Shown here piece after piece: positions 17,264 through 25,607 of a DNA stretch of 64,000 nt (position 1 is the stretch's first letter; every line of letters begins with the position of its first letter). Source of the DNA: Litorivita sp040371945 (GTDB lineage Bacteria; Pseudomonadota; Alphaproteobacteria; Rhodobacterales; Rhodobacteraceae); assembly GCF_040371945.1 (NCBI RefSeq), contig NZ_BAABWS010000003.1:1-64000 (forward strand), given 5' to 3'. The notes under the pieces are model-generated. The model saw only the letters and a program-made list of their open reading frames with translations, did no database searches and was not told the DNA's origin. The translations under genes and the position numbers were made by a program.

Positions 17264-19386
17264 GTCTCGACCACGATCACAGCGTCGAGCGCCATGACCC
17301 CTTCGCCTTCGGTGCCGACCCAGACCGGATTGATATCCATTTCGGTCAATGCAGGGGTGGCCATCACGAAATCGGATACTTTGACGATCAAATCGGCCAA
17401 GGCGGCCGTGTCGCGCTTGGGTTGCCCGCGATAACCGCTCAGCAGCTTTGACGAGGTCAGCGCCCCGATCATCTCTTGCGCCGCCATCGGGGTGACCGGC
17501 AACATGCGCCGCGTGACATCGGCGAAAATCTCGACGTAGATGCCGCCAAGGCCAAAGGTCATGACCTGCCCGAAAACCGGATCGCGCGAGACGCCGACGA
17601 AGGCTTCAAGCCCGCCTGCGGGGGCCATCGGCTCGATCAACACACCGTCGAGCGTCGCCTTCGGCGCAGCGATCTTGGCATTGCTCATGATCACGTCAAA
17701 AGCGGCGGCGGCCTCATCGGGTGCGACGCCCAATTTGACGCCGCCAATGTCGGATTTATGAGTGATCTGCGCGCTGACGATTTTCATCGCAACCGTGCCG
17801 CCCATTTTGGCCGCGATGGCTTTGGCCTCATCGGCGCTGCTTGCCACTTCGGGGGCGGTGACGGGCACGCCTGCGGCGGCCAGCGCGCGCTTGCCCTCGG
17901 CCTCTGTCATGGTGCGCGCCTCGCCCGCCTCGCCGCTCGAGCCTTGCGCGATGATCGCGGGGGACCAAGCATGATCGGCGGTGTTGAGCCATTTGCCATA
18001 ATCGATCCAGCGCCGCACCGCCTTGCGCATGTTGCGCAGGCTGCGGAAGGGCACATGGCCCGATTTGGCCAAGGCCTTATAGCCATCGCCTTGGCGCTCG
18101 GACATCCAGATCGGCACAATCGGCACTTGCGATTGCGCCTGCGCGGCGGCGAGCGATTGCGCGTTGATCACCGAATACTGCCCGTAGTCCATCGGCAGAG
18201 GCGCCAGAACGATGCCGACATTTGCATCCTGCGCCACTGCCGTCAGCGCCTCGCGGTAGGCTTCGGGGTGGGAGATCGAGATTGAGGTCGTATCGACAGG
18301 GTTGGTCATCCCCGCATAGGCGGGCAGCGCATCAGCCAAGCGTTTGGCAGTTTCGGGGGTGAACTCGGCCATTTCGAGCGCGCTAATCCCGACATTATCG
18401 GCGCAAAGCGACGCCGCGCCGCCAGAGCTGGCAAAGACCGCGATCTTCTCGTCGCCCTTGGGCATCTTGCGGGTGAACAACATGGCCACATCCATCATCT
18501 CGTCGATGTCATCGACTTCGACCACGCCCATTTGGGCAAAGACGCATGAATTGACTTCGGCCGATCCGGTGATCGAGGCGGTATGGGAGGCGGCGGCTTT
18601 GGCGCCGTATTCCGACCGGCCCACTTTGAGGCCGACCACCGGCTTGCCCTGCCGCGCCGCTTCGGCGCAGGCAGCCGCAAAACGCGCACCGTCCTTGAAG
18701 CCCTCAATCAGGCAACAGATCACCTTGACCGCCGGATCGCCTGCCATGTGATGCACGAAATCTGCGACTTGCAGATCGCATTCATTGCCCGAAGACGACC
18801 AATTGCCAAACCCCATGCCGCGCACGTTGTGTTGGATCATATTGCGGCCCAAACCGCCGCCTTGGGTCGCAAGTCCGATCACGCCAGGGGCAATGTCATC
18901 CTTGAAAGCGGGGGAGAAGGTCATGCCCAGCGGCATCGTCAAATTCACCAAGCCAGGGCAGTTGGGGCCATAGATGCGGATGCCGGTGCGCTGCGAAATC
19001 TCGACCAGCTTGGCCTCTTCCTCGCGGCCCCAATCATCGGCCTCCGAAAACCCAGAGGTCAGGATCACCGCAAAGCCGCAGCCTTTTTGCCCTGCCTGCT
19101 CCACCGTCTCGCGCACGAAAGGCGCAGGGATGACCACCACCACTACATCGACGGCCTCGGGCAGCGAGGCCATATCGGGATAGCATTTGATCCCCATCAC
19201 GCTGTCTTGCTTGGGGTTCACCGGATAGAGCGTGCCAGCGAATTTGGAATGCTCCACGATGTTTTTCATCGCGTGGTTGCCGATCGAATGCTCCTTTTCG
19301 GACGCGCCCACAACGGCGATCGAGCGCGGCGCAAACAGATGCGTCAAATCGGGGAACTGATAGGGGGTATAGGCGTCTTTGGGCAT
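17260..19386 (-). CDS. ADP-forming acyl-CoA synthetase (fused alpha-beta)
   Basis: A 708-residue single-chain NDP-forming acyl-CoA synthetase. The order is: CoA-binding Rossmann domain (FAPRSIAVVGASE, residues ~17-29), two flavodoxin-like succinyl-CoA-ligase domains (catalytic-His region ASHTASITGSAEV, ~265-277), and a C-terminal ATP-grasp domain (VAMKIVSAQITHKSDIGGVKLG, ~545-566). It makes an acyl-CoA from acid, CoA and ATP with release of ADP and phosphate. With the class III CoA-transferase next door, the operon holds two alternative activation routes. The ATG is followed by a typical N-terminus; the dehydrogenase gene ends ten bases upstream. Confidence 0.9.
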   Translation of the reverse strand: MPKDAYTPYQFPDLTHLFAPRSIAVVGASEKEHSIGNHAMKNIVEHSKFAGTLYPVNPKQDSVMGIKCYPDMASLPEAVDVVVVVIPAPFVRETVEQAGQKGCGFAVILTSGFSEADDWGREEEAKLVEISQRTGIRIYGPNCPGLVNLTMPLGMTFSPAFKDDIAPGVIGLATQGGGLGRNMIQHNVRGMGFGNWSSSGNECDLQVADFVHHMAGDPAVKVICCLIEGFKDGARFAAACAEAARQGKPVVGLKVGRSEYGAKAAASHTASITGSAEVNSCVFAQMGVVEVDDIDEMMDVAMLFTRKMPKGDEKIAVFASSGGAASLCADNVGISALEMAEFTPETAKRLADALPAYAGMTNPVDTTSISISHPEAYREALTAVAQDANVGIVLAPLPMDYGQYSVINAQSLAAAQAQSQVPIVPIWMSERQGDGYKALAKSGHVPFRSLRNMRKAVRRWIDYGKWLNTADHAWSPAIIAQGSSGEAGEARTMTEAEGKRALAAAGVPVTAPEVASSADEAKAIAAKMGGTVAMKIVSAQITHKSDIGGVKLGVAPDEAAAAFDVIMSNAKIAAPKATLDGVLIEPMAPAGGLEAFVGVSRDPVFGQVMTFGLGGIYVEIFADVTRRMLPVTPMAAQEMIGALTSSKLLSGYRGQPKRDTAALADLIVKVSDFVMATPALTEMDINPVWVGTEGEGVMALDAVIVVET

Positions 19387-19396
19387 GGGTGCGTCC

Positions 19397-20545
19397 TCAG
19401 GTAATGGCGTTCAGGCCAAGAATTTCGCGGCCTGCGATCAAGGTCTGGATTTCGGATGTGCCTTCGGGGATCATCCCGCCGCGCGTGTCGCGGAAAATCC
19501 GCTCGATGGGGTATTCGGTAGAATAGCCAAGCCCGCCATGCACTTGCAGCGCCATATCGGCGACTTCAAAGGCGGCTTGGGTGGCGTAAAGCTTGGCGAT
19601 AGAGCAATCCTCGCGCGCTTCCTCGCCCGCATCGAGCCGCGCCGCCGCGCTATAGGCCAGCGCGCGCGCCGCTTTGGTGCGAATGGTCATATCGACGATA
19701 TGCTTCTGGATCAGTTGAAAGCTGCCGATGGGTTTGCCGAACTGCTTGCGCGTCTTGGCGTATTCGACCGACAGATCGAGCGCGCATTGCGCTTGGCCGA
19801 CCGCGCCCATGGCGATATTCACCCGCGCGGTGTTCAGCCCCGCCAACGTGCCCGACAAGGCCGTGCCCTCATCGCCCAAACGGTTTTCCACCGGCACGAT
19901 GACGTTATCGAATTCAAGCTCCGAGGTGCCCGTGGGGCGCAGGGTCATTTTCGACACCCGCTTGGCGGAAAACCCTTTGGATTTGGTCTCGACCACAAAG
20001 GTCGAAAGCGCCCCGTCGGTGCCGTTGCCAAAGCTGCGCGCCACCAGAAGGCAGATATCGGCATTGACCCCGTTGGTGATCCAAAGCTTGCGCCCGTTGA
20101 TCACATAGTGGTCGCCCTTGAAATCGGCCCGCGTCTCGATCCCGCGCACGTTGGAGCCGACATTGGGTTCGGACAATCCGGTGCAGGTGCGGATTTGATT
20201 GGCCAAGAGCGGTTTGAGCCAGCGGTCCTTTTGCTCGGGCGTGCCAAAGCGCGACAGCTTCTGGATCGTACCATTGGTGATATTGACGATGGTGCGAAGG
20301 CTTCCCCAACAATAGCCCGCGCTTTCCATCAACATCCCCCATGTCATATAGGGCAGATCGAACCCGCCATCGGCTTCGGGGATTTTTCCACCCAGATAGC
20401 CGAACTCCTTGAGGTCATCGAGGATTTCGAACGGAAAGGTGCAATTTGCCTCATGCTCGGCGATCAGCGGGGTCACATTCGCGGCGAGCCATTTGTCGAC
20501 ATTGTCTTTGAGCATGCGCTGCTCGGCGTCCAATACTGCACTCAT
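19397..20545 (-). CDS. Acyl-CoA dehydrogenase
   Basis: A 382-residue FAD acyl-CoA dehydrogenase. It has the usual N-terminal helical domain, the middle beta domain (CTGLSEPNVGSNVRGIETRA, residues ~115-134) and the C-terminal helical domain with the signature VHGGLGYSTEYPIERIFRD and IPEGTSEIQ, whose Glu is the expected catalytic base. It introduces a 2,3 double bond into an acyl-CoA and passes electrons to ETF. The stop of the upstream Fe-alcohol dehydrogenase overlaps its ATG by one base. The substrate may be a short or branched acyl-CoA or a dicarboxyl-CoA. Confidence 0.92.
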   Translation of the reverse strand: MSAVLDAEQRMLKDNVDKWLAANVTPLIAEHEANCTFPFEILDDLKEFGYLGGKIPEADGGFDLPYMTWGMLMESAGYCWGSLRTIVNITNGTIQKLSRFGTPEQKDRWLKPLLANQIRTCTGLSEPNVGSNVRGIETRADFKGDHYVINGRKLWITNGVNADICLLVARSFGNGTDGALSTFVVETKSKGFSAKRVSKMTLRPTGTSELEFDNVIVPVENRLGDEGTALSGTLAGLNTARVNIAMGAVGQAQCALDLSVEYAKTRKQFGKPIGSFQLIQKHIVDMTIRTKAARALAYSAAARLDAGEEAREDCSIAKLYATQAAFEVADMALQVHGGLGYSTEYPIERIFRDTRGGMIPEGTSEIQTLIAGREILGLNAIT

Positions 20546-21702
20546 CAGATCATAGCCTCGTAAAGTTTGGTGATATCGGTTGCACCCATCGGGCGGCCGT
20601 TGCGCTCGGTGGCTTGGGACAACAGCGCCATTTCGGTCAGGCGCGGAATATCGCCCGCTGTGATGCCATAGTCGGTCAGTTTCTCGGGCGCGCGCGTGAG
20701 GGCCGACAGCTTGAGCGCCGCCTCGAAGAGCGCATCGCGCGCGACCTCGTCCTCGGGCGCATCGCTCAATCCCAAGCGGCGCGCGGCTTGCGCATATTTC
20801 GCCGTCATGGTCACCGCATTAAACCGCAAGATATGGGGCAAGATGGTCGCAAGCCCTTGGCCGTGAATGGTGCTGACCACGCTCTCGACCGGCGTGCAAA
20901 GCCCGTGGATCGCATCAACGCCCTGTTGCCCGATACAAAACCCCGCCAGATACGACGACATCATCACGCCCGCCCGCGCCTCGAGGTTTTGCGGCTCGGT
21001 CACAGCGGTTTCCAGATGCTCGAAGATCAGCCGCATCGACGCCAAGGCCATTTCATCGGCAATCGGGTTCACGACCTTGTTGGTATAGGCCCCGATGGCA
21101 TGGGCAAAGGCGTCAAAACCGGTGCAGGCCGTCATCCCCGCAGGCAAGGACAGCGTCAGTTCGGGGTCCATGATCACGGTTGCGGGTTGCAACAATCTGC
21201 CGCGAATGACGAATTTGCGCTCGGGGGATTTGAGCACCGCGCCAAGCGAGCATTCCGATCCGGTGCCCGAGGTCGTCGGCAGCGCGTAGAACGGCGGCAC
21301 AGCGGTCTTGGCGCTGTCCACATCGCGGCCAAAGCTGGCAAATGCGTCTTCGCCGGTGAGCAGCTCGGCCATCACGCCCTTGGCCGTGTCAATCGACGAG
21401 CCGCCGCCAAGCGCGATCAACGCGTCAAACGAGCCAGCCTGCCACATCTCGCGGGCCTGCGTGACATTGGCGGTGGTCGGATTGGGCAAGACGCCGCGAT
21501 AGGCCGAATGCCGCACACCCGCACCGTCCAGCGCGGCCTCGATCCGGCCCAGAACGCCGGCTTCGGCCAACCCTTGATCGGTGACGATCAAGGCCGACAG
21601 CTGCCCGCGCGCGGCCAGTACGGCCCCAAGCTCGTCGCAGCGCCCCGCGCCGAACAGCGCATTTCCAGGCCAGTTGAGGGTGAATTTATCTGCCAATGAC
21701 AT
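20545..21702 (-). CDS. Iron-containing alcohol dehydrogenase
   Basis: A 385-residue group III (iron-type) alcohol dehydrogenase. The NAD region GGGSSIDTAKG lies at residues ~98-108 and TTSGTGSE at ~142-149. The metal-ligand motifs GFDAFAHAIGAY (Asp and His, ~195-206) and STIHGQGLATILPH (two His, ~263-276) are intact. Relatives include 1,3-propanediol, 4-hydroxybutyrate and maleylacetate-type reductases. In this operon it may oxidise a hydroxyacid or alcohol before CoA activation. GGAGG precedes the ATG, three bases after the stop of dctM. Confidence 0.9.
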   Translation of the reverse strand: MSLADKFTLNWPGNALFGAGRCDELGAVLAARGQLSALIVTDQGLAEAGVLGRIEAALDGAGVRHSAYRGVLPNPTTANVTQAREMWQAGSFDALIALGGGSSIDTAKGVMAELLTGEDAFASFGRDVDSAKTAVPPFYALPTTSGTGSECSLGAVLKSPERKFVIRGRLLQPATVIMDPELTLSLPAGMTACTGFDAFAHAIGAYTNKVVNPIADEMALASMRLIFEHLETAVTEPQNLEARAGVMMSSYLAGFCIGQQGVDAIHGLCTPVESVVSTIHGQGLATILPHILRFNAVTMTAKYAQAARRLGLSDAPEDEVARDALFEAALKLSALTRAPEKLTDYGITAGDIPRLTEMALLSQATERNGRPMGATDITKLYEAMI

Positions 21703-21705
21703 GGC

Positions 21706-23022
21706 CTAGCCTCCGTAAAAGTAATTGGGCAGGAACAGCGCGATCTGCGGGAAGAGGACGATCAAGAACAGTCCGACCAGCGTGACCAAAACATATGGGA
21801 TCACCGAGCGGTAAATATCGCCCATCGAGATTTCGGGCGGTGCCACGCCTTTGAGGTAGAACAGGTTAAACCCGAAGGGCGGCGTCATATATCCGACCTC
21901 CATCATGATGACGAAAAGGATGCCGAACCAGATCGGATCAAAGCCATAGGAATTCACAATCGGCAAAAATACCGGCAAGGTGATGAGCATGATCCCCACC
22001 GGATCAAGCACCATGCCGAGCAAGAACAAGATCAGCATCATAAAGGCCAAGGCGCCCCATTTTCCGCCAGGGATCAGGCTCATCAGGTTCTCGATCAGGC
22101 TTTGCGCGCCAAGCGCCGTATAAGCGGTGCTGAAGGCATGGGCGGCAAAGAGAATCCACATGACCAACGCCGTCAGCTTGAGCGTATCAATCGCCGCCGA
22201 ATGCAGCCCGCTCCAATTGAGTTGTCCGTTGACCAGCGTTGCGACCAGCGCGCCGAAAACGCCCACGGCGGCGGCCTCGGTCGGGGTGGCATAGCCGCCG
22301 AAAATTGCGCCCAGAACAATCGCCACGATGAAGATCGGCAAGATCACCGCTCTGAGCGAGGCGAATTTCGCGCCCCATCCGGCGCGCTCTTCCTTGGGCA
22401 GGGCGGGGCCAAGCTCGGGCTGGATCCAGCAGCGGATGCCGATGTAGAGCGAGACCAGAGCGAACAGCGTCAAACCTGGCCCCACCCCCGCCGCAAACAG
22501 CCGCCCGACGGAGACTTCGGACAAGAGCGAATAGAGCACCATCAGGATCGACGGCGGGATCAAAATGCCCCAACCGCCGCCTGCGTTGATCGCCCCGACG
22601 GCAAGCCGCTTGTCATAGCCGCGCTCGAGCATCCGCGGCAAGGCGATGGTCCCCATGGTCACAACGGCAGCGCCGGAAATGCCGGACATGGCCGCGAAAA
22701 TCGCACAGATTGCCACCGTGCCAATCGCCAAGCCCCCGCGCAGCCCGCCCCACCAGATATGCATCATCTTGTAAAGATCGTTGGCCACGCCGGATTTTTC
22801 CAAAAGGATCGCCATATAGACAAACAACGGGATCGCCATCAGCGTCGAGGATTGCATCGTGTCCCACATTTTTGTGGCGACAAGGAAAAAGCCCAAAGGC
22901 CCCATTTCGAAGAACAAGAAGATGACCGACACGCCGCCCAGAACGAACACCAAAGGCGTTCCGATCATGACAAAGGTCAAAAGTCCGCCGAAGAACAGGA
23001 GGGTGAGAAGTTCTACGCTCAT
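21706..23022 (-). CDS. dctM: TRAP transporter large permease (DctM)
   Basis: A 438-residue inner-membrane protein of 12 or so transmembrane segments. Family signatures include SGISGAAVVTMGTIALPRMLERGYDKRLAVGAINAGGGWGILIPPS-type spacing near residues 113-158 and GYMTPPFGFNLFYLKG near residue 378. It is the sodium-driven permease of a TRAP system. It overlaps dctQ by one base (TAATG). Together with the TTT genes downstream, it gives the operon two unrelated high-affinity carboxylate uptake systems. Confidence 0.94.
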   Translation of the reverse strand: MSVELLTLLFFGGLLTFVMIGTPLVFVLGGVSVIFLFFEMGPLGFFLVATKMWDTMQSSTLMAIPLFVYMAILLEKSGVANDLYKMMHIWWGGLRGGLAIGTVAICAIFAAMSGISGAAVVTMGTIALPRMLERGYDKRLAVGAINAGGGWGILIPPSILMVLYSLLSEVSVGRLFAAGVGPGLTLFALVSLYIGIRCWIQPELGPALPKEERAGWGAKFASLRAVILPIFIVAIVLGAIFGGYATPTEAAAVGVFGALVATLVNGQLNWSGLHSAAIDTLKLTALVMWILFAAHAFSTAYTALGAQSLIENLMSLIPGGKWGALAFMMLILFLLGMVLDPVGIMLITLPVFLPIVNSYGFDPIWFGILFVIMMEVGYMTPPFGFNLFYLKGVAPPEISMGDIYRSVIPYVLVTLVGLFLIVLFPQIALFLPNYFYGG

Positions 23023-23582
23023 TATCGGGCCTCGATTTCGCTGTGATCGGCTGGATCGGCTTGTTTGCCGAAGATCGCCTCGTCGACGGGCAGGCCCATG
23101 AGAATGCGGATATCACCCGTCAGACGCACAATGCCTTGAAGTAAAAGAAGAACGGCAGAGACCGGAATCATGCATTTGACTGGCCAGATGTAAGGCTTCC
23201 AAACCGAATTGGACCGCTCCCATCCCTCGACGGCTTCTGCGGCCAGAGACAGGCCCTGCCAAAGCAATACGCCGATAAAAAGCAAGAAGAGGAAGAATGT
23301 GGCGATATCCACCGTCGCTTTGCGCCGTTTGGAGAAGCTGCCATAGATGATGTCAACGTTGACATGGCCGCGCTCGGCCAACAGGTAACCGCCGCCGATG
23401 ATCGCATAGACGCCAAAGATCATCGTCGCGAGTTCGGCCGACCACGTCGCGGGCCGCCCGACCAGATACCGCATCACAACATCCGCCAACAAAAGCGCGA
23501 ATATCAACAACACCGCAAGCGATGCCCAACGCCCGATCCAACGGTTCAGTCGCGTGACCCCGCCAAGAAAACCTAACCACAT
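23022..23582 (-). CDS. dctQ: TRAP transporter small permease (DctQ)
   Basis: A 186-residue membrane protein with four hydrophobic segments (about residues 18-38, 48-66, 88-108 and 132-152). VMRYLVGRPATWSAELATM is the typical DctQ stretch around the first and second helices. The ATG at 23582 is chosen because GGAGG lies about nine bases upstream and because the longer frame would add a non-hydrophobic basic extension into the intergenic hairpins. Confidence 0.88.
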   Translation of the reverse strand: MWLGFLGGVTRLNRWIGRWASLAVLLIFALLLADVVMRYLVGRPATWSAELATMIFGVYAIIGGGYLLAERGHVNVDIIYGSFSKRRKATVDIATFFLFLLFIGVLLWQGLSLAAEAVEGWERSNSVWKPYIWPVKCMIPVSAVLLLLQGIVRLTGDIRILMGLPVDEAIFGKQADPADHSEIEAR

Positions 23583-23600
23583 TGTCCATACTCCTCCGGT

Positions 23601-23642
23601 GCGGCGCATGAACGCCGCCCGAGCCACTCTTCGCGGTGGCTC
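23601..23642 (-). other. Two stem-loops between dctP and dctQ
   Basis: GCGGCG/CGCCGC (23601-23606 and 23613-23618) and GAGCCAC/GTGGCTC (23621-23627 and 23636-23642) can each form a hairpin. With the larger stem at 23667-23691 they fill the dctP-dctQ gap. They may hold back transcription into the permease genes or protect the dctP message end. Confidence 0.45.
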
Positions 23643-23666
23643 TGGTCTTTTGTGTCAAAAGGATGG

Positions 23667-23691
23667 GTCGGGGCCGTCGGCCGGCCCCGAC
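23667..23691 (-). terminator. Strong stem-loop after dctP (attenuator or mRNA stabiliser)
   Basis: GTCGGGGCCG (23667-23676) and CGGCCCCGAC (23682-23691) form a perfect 10-bp stem with a 5-base loop, ten bases after the dctP stop on the minus strand. No strong T-run follows. In tripartite systems the binding protein is needed in excess, and a stem at this place is a common way to get it. Function inferred from position. Confidence 0.6.
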
Positions 23692-23700
23692 GCGCCGACC

Positions 23701-24738
23701 TCAGAGGTATCCGAGATCGCGCATCAGCCCCGAGTAAGCCGCGGCCGCTTTTTCGGCCAGCGGACCGCGCGCGGCCTCTTTGGCGAGGATGTCGGAGGAG
23801 GCCGCGACAAGCATTTGCGAGACCTCTTCGGGCAGGTTGATCACCTCGACGCCGTTTTCCGCCCGTCCGGCGGCAAGCGCGATGGCCTCTTTGTGCAAAT
23901 ACTCAGCAGACCGCCGCCAGAACCGCTCTTCAAGCAGCGATGTCAGCAAGAGCTGCATATCATCGTCGAGCTTTTCAAGCTCCTTGATGTTGACGATGAA
24001 CCCGTCGCCCGTCAGGCCAAGCGGGGGTTTGACGTGGTATTTTGCAACCTCCCAAAGCGACATGGATTTTGCGCCAATCGCGGCGCCCCAATGCGCGCCG
24101 TCCACAACGCCGGAGCTGATCGATTGATAAAGCTCGGCCCCCGCGATGTATTGCGGCGCGGCCCCTGCGGCCGCCAGATAATCGAGCATCGTGCCCGAGG
24201 AGCGCAGCTTGAGACCGGCAAAATCCGCGGCGGTTTCGATCTTCTTCGAGACGACCAACTCGGTCGGATAAACCTTTTCCGTCATGTAAAGCACGCCGGT
24301 CGGGTTCATTTGCTCGTTCATCAAATCCTCGATGCCGAGGTTCTTGATCGCATGTTGAAGCTGCCACGATTCGCGGAATGTGCCAGGGATGCCATAGCCG
24401 AAGCTGGCGGCCTCGACCTCGTCTTGAAAGTAGGACGGCGAGCAGGTGCCCATCGGCAGAACGCCGCGTTTGATCAATTGGTAGATGTCTTTGCCCTTAC
24501 CGAATTCGCCGGCACCGAAGAGTTCGAGCTTGAACGCCCCCTCGGAGCGCTTTTCCAGCTCGGCAGCCAGAACGCCCAAGGAATCGTTGAAAGAGCCGGA
24601 CGCTTTGGGCCAATGCGATTGGACGCGCCATGTGACGGCGCCCGCTGCGATGGCTTTGCCGATAAAGGCGGGTGCAGCAAGGGGCGCCAGCATGGCACCG
24701 CGCAAAAGTGCACGCCGGTTGGTCAGTGATTTTGTCAT
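23701..24738 (-). CDS. dctP: TRAP transporter solute-binding protein (DctP)
   Basis: A 345-residue periplasmic protein. The N-terminus TNRRALLRGAML followed by a hydrophobic stretch and AAG is a twin-arginine-like signal, common in the TAXI/DctP group that binds alpha-keto and other acids. The conserved segment KIETAADFAGLKLRSSG (family arginine involved in carboxylate binding) is at residues ~166-182, and the SSGVVDGAHWGAAIG region matches mannitol/2-oxoacid-type DctP proteins. GGGAGG precedes the ATG. It is the first gene of the ten-gene operon, divergent from the TetR gene. Confidence 0.92.
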   Translation of the reverse strand: MTKSLTNRRALLRGAMLAPLAAPAFIGKAIAAGAVTWRVQSHWPKASGSFNDSLGVLAAELEKRSEGAFKLELFGAGEFGKGKDIYQLIKRGVLPMGTCSPSYFQDEVEAASFGYGIPGTFRESWQLQHAIKNLGIEDLMNEQMNPTGVLYMTEKVYPTELVVSKKIETAADFAGLKLRSSGTMLDYLAAAGAAPQYIAGAELYQSISSGVVDGAHWGAAIGAKSMSLWEVAKYHVKPPLGLTGDGFIVNIKELEKLDDDMQLLLTSLLEERFWRRSAEYLHKEAIALAAGRAENGVEVINLPEEVSQMLVAASSDILAKEAARGPLAEKAAAAYSGLMRDLGYL

Positions 24739-24816
24739 ATTATCCTCCCTAAGCGCCGAAACGGGTCCGGCGACATTCCTCCTGTTATTGGATGTAACGG
24801 GGCGGCTCGGTTAACG

Positions 24817-24845
24817 ATTATATGCCCTCGATACTTAGCAGAACA
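24817..24845 (-). promoter_or_regulatory. Predicted promoter of the dctP operon
   Basis: On the minus strand TATAAT (24817-24822) is a perfect -10 box. Seventeen bases upstream lies TGTTCT (24840-24845), a poor -35. The putative TetR operator at 24851-24865 sits directly upstream of this weak -35, a place that would also suit an activator. Confidence 0.45.
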
Positions 24846-24850
24846 TTTTT

Positions 24851-24865
24851 TTACTCATGCGTCAA
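24851..24865 (+). promoter_or_regulatory. Putative TetR operator between dctP and tetR
   Basis: TTACTCATGCGTCAA matches the perfect palindrome at 12327-12340 at 12 of 14 positions, and the site at 4156-4170 at 13 of 15. It lies in the divergent region beside the TetR gene, the usual place for an autoregulatory operator. Confidence 0.6.
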
Positions 24866-24908
24866 TAAAATACCCGTGTCGAATATGCGCGGTTGCGAGG
24901 CTTGTGAT

Positions 24909-24949
24909 TTGACCCGATCCGTGAAACGATTTAATGCCGCAATGCGGCA
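24909..24949 (+). promoter_or_regulatory. Predicted tetR promoter with overlapping inverted repeat
   Basis: TTGACC (24909-24914) and TTAATG/TAATGC (24931-24937), 16-17 bases apart, resemble a sigma-70 promoter. TGCCGCAATGCGGCA (24935-24949) is an inverted repeat with 6-bp arms that overlaps the -10 edge. It may be a second operator or a leader hairpin. Confidence 0.4.
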
Positions 24950-24969
24950 AGACACGAGGAGCCCAGAGA

Positions 24970-25584
24970 ATGGCAAACTGGAACGGCGCCGTTGCGAGCC
25001 GCGAAGAAGTGCGAGAGTTGAAACGGCGCGCGGCCCTGCGCGTTGCTGCACGCATTTTCAACGAGAAGGGCTACCATGCGACCTCCCTTGACGAGGTCGC
25101 CGAAGAGATCGGCGTAACCAAAACCGCGCTCTATTATTACTTTAAAAACAAAGAGCAACTGCTCTATGAGTGTTTGAAGCTGACCTATAACTGCGGGCAA
25201 ACCGCGCGGCTTGAGGCCGAAGGTTTCGACGGCAGCGCTTTTGACAAGCTGAGTTTTTTGTACAAACGCTTCATGGAGCTTTTGATGGAAGAGCGCGGGG
25301 CCTATACGACGATGGCCAATATCCGCGCGTTGCCCGAAGAGGCCCAAGAGGAGCTGATCGACCGGCGCCGCCAATTGGACCGCTATTCGCGCATGCTGAT
25401 CGAGAAGGCGATCCAAGAGGGGGCGTTGCGACCCGTTGATGTGCGCATCACGTCGAATTTTTTCTTGGGTGCCGTGAACTGGATTTTGCGCTGGCATACC
25501 GAAGATGACGCCATGTCGCCCGACGAGGTCTCGGCGCATTTTCTCGACCTGTTCATGAACGGGATCGTCGCCAAAAAGGCATAA
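24970..25584 (+). CDS. TetR/AcrR-family regulator of the acyl-CoA catabolic region
   Basis: A 204-residue TetR-type protein. The N-terminal helix-turn-helix is clear: RVAARIFNEKGYHATSLDEVAEEIG and VTKTALYYYFKNKEQLLYE (about residues 24-68). The C-terminal helical domain would bind the ligand. Fatty-acid and CoA-thioester-responsive TetR proteins (FadR, PsrA, KstR2 types) look like this, but the ligand is unknown. The ATG at 24970 has AGGAG upstream. It is divergent from the ten-gene operon, and the TACTCATG motif lies in between, before the SDR and, as a variant, before the CoA-transferase operon. I infer one regulon. Confidence 0.88.
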   Translation: MANWNGAVASREEVRELKRRAALRVAARIFNEKGYHATSLDEVAEEIGVTKTALYYYFKNKEQLLYECLKLTYNCGQTARLEAEGFDGSAFDKLSFLYKRFMELLMEERGAYTTMANIRALPEEAQEELIDRRRQLDRYSRMLIEKAIQEGALRPVDVRITSNFFLGAVNWILRWHTEDDAMSPDEVSAHFLDLFMNGIVAKKA

Positions 25585-25607
25585 GCGGATATGGCCCTGC
25601 GCGCGGC

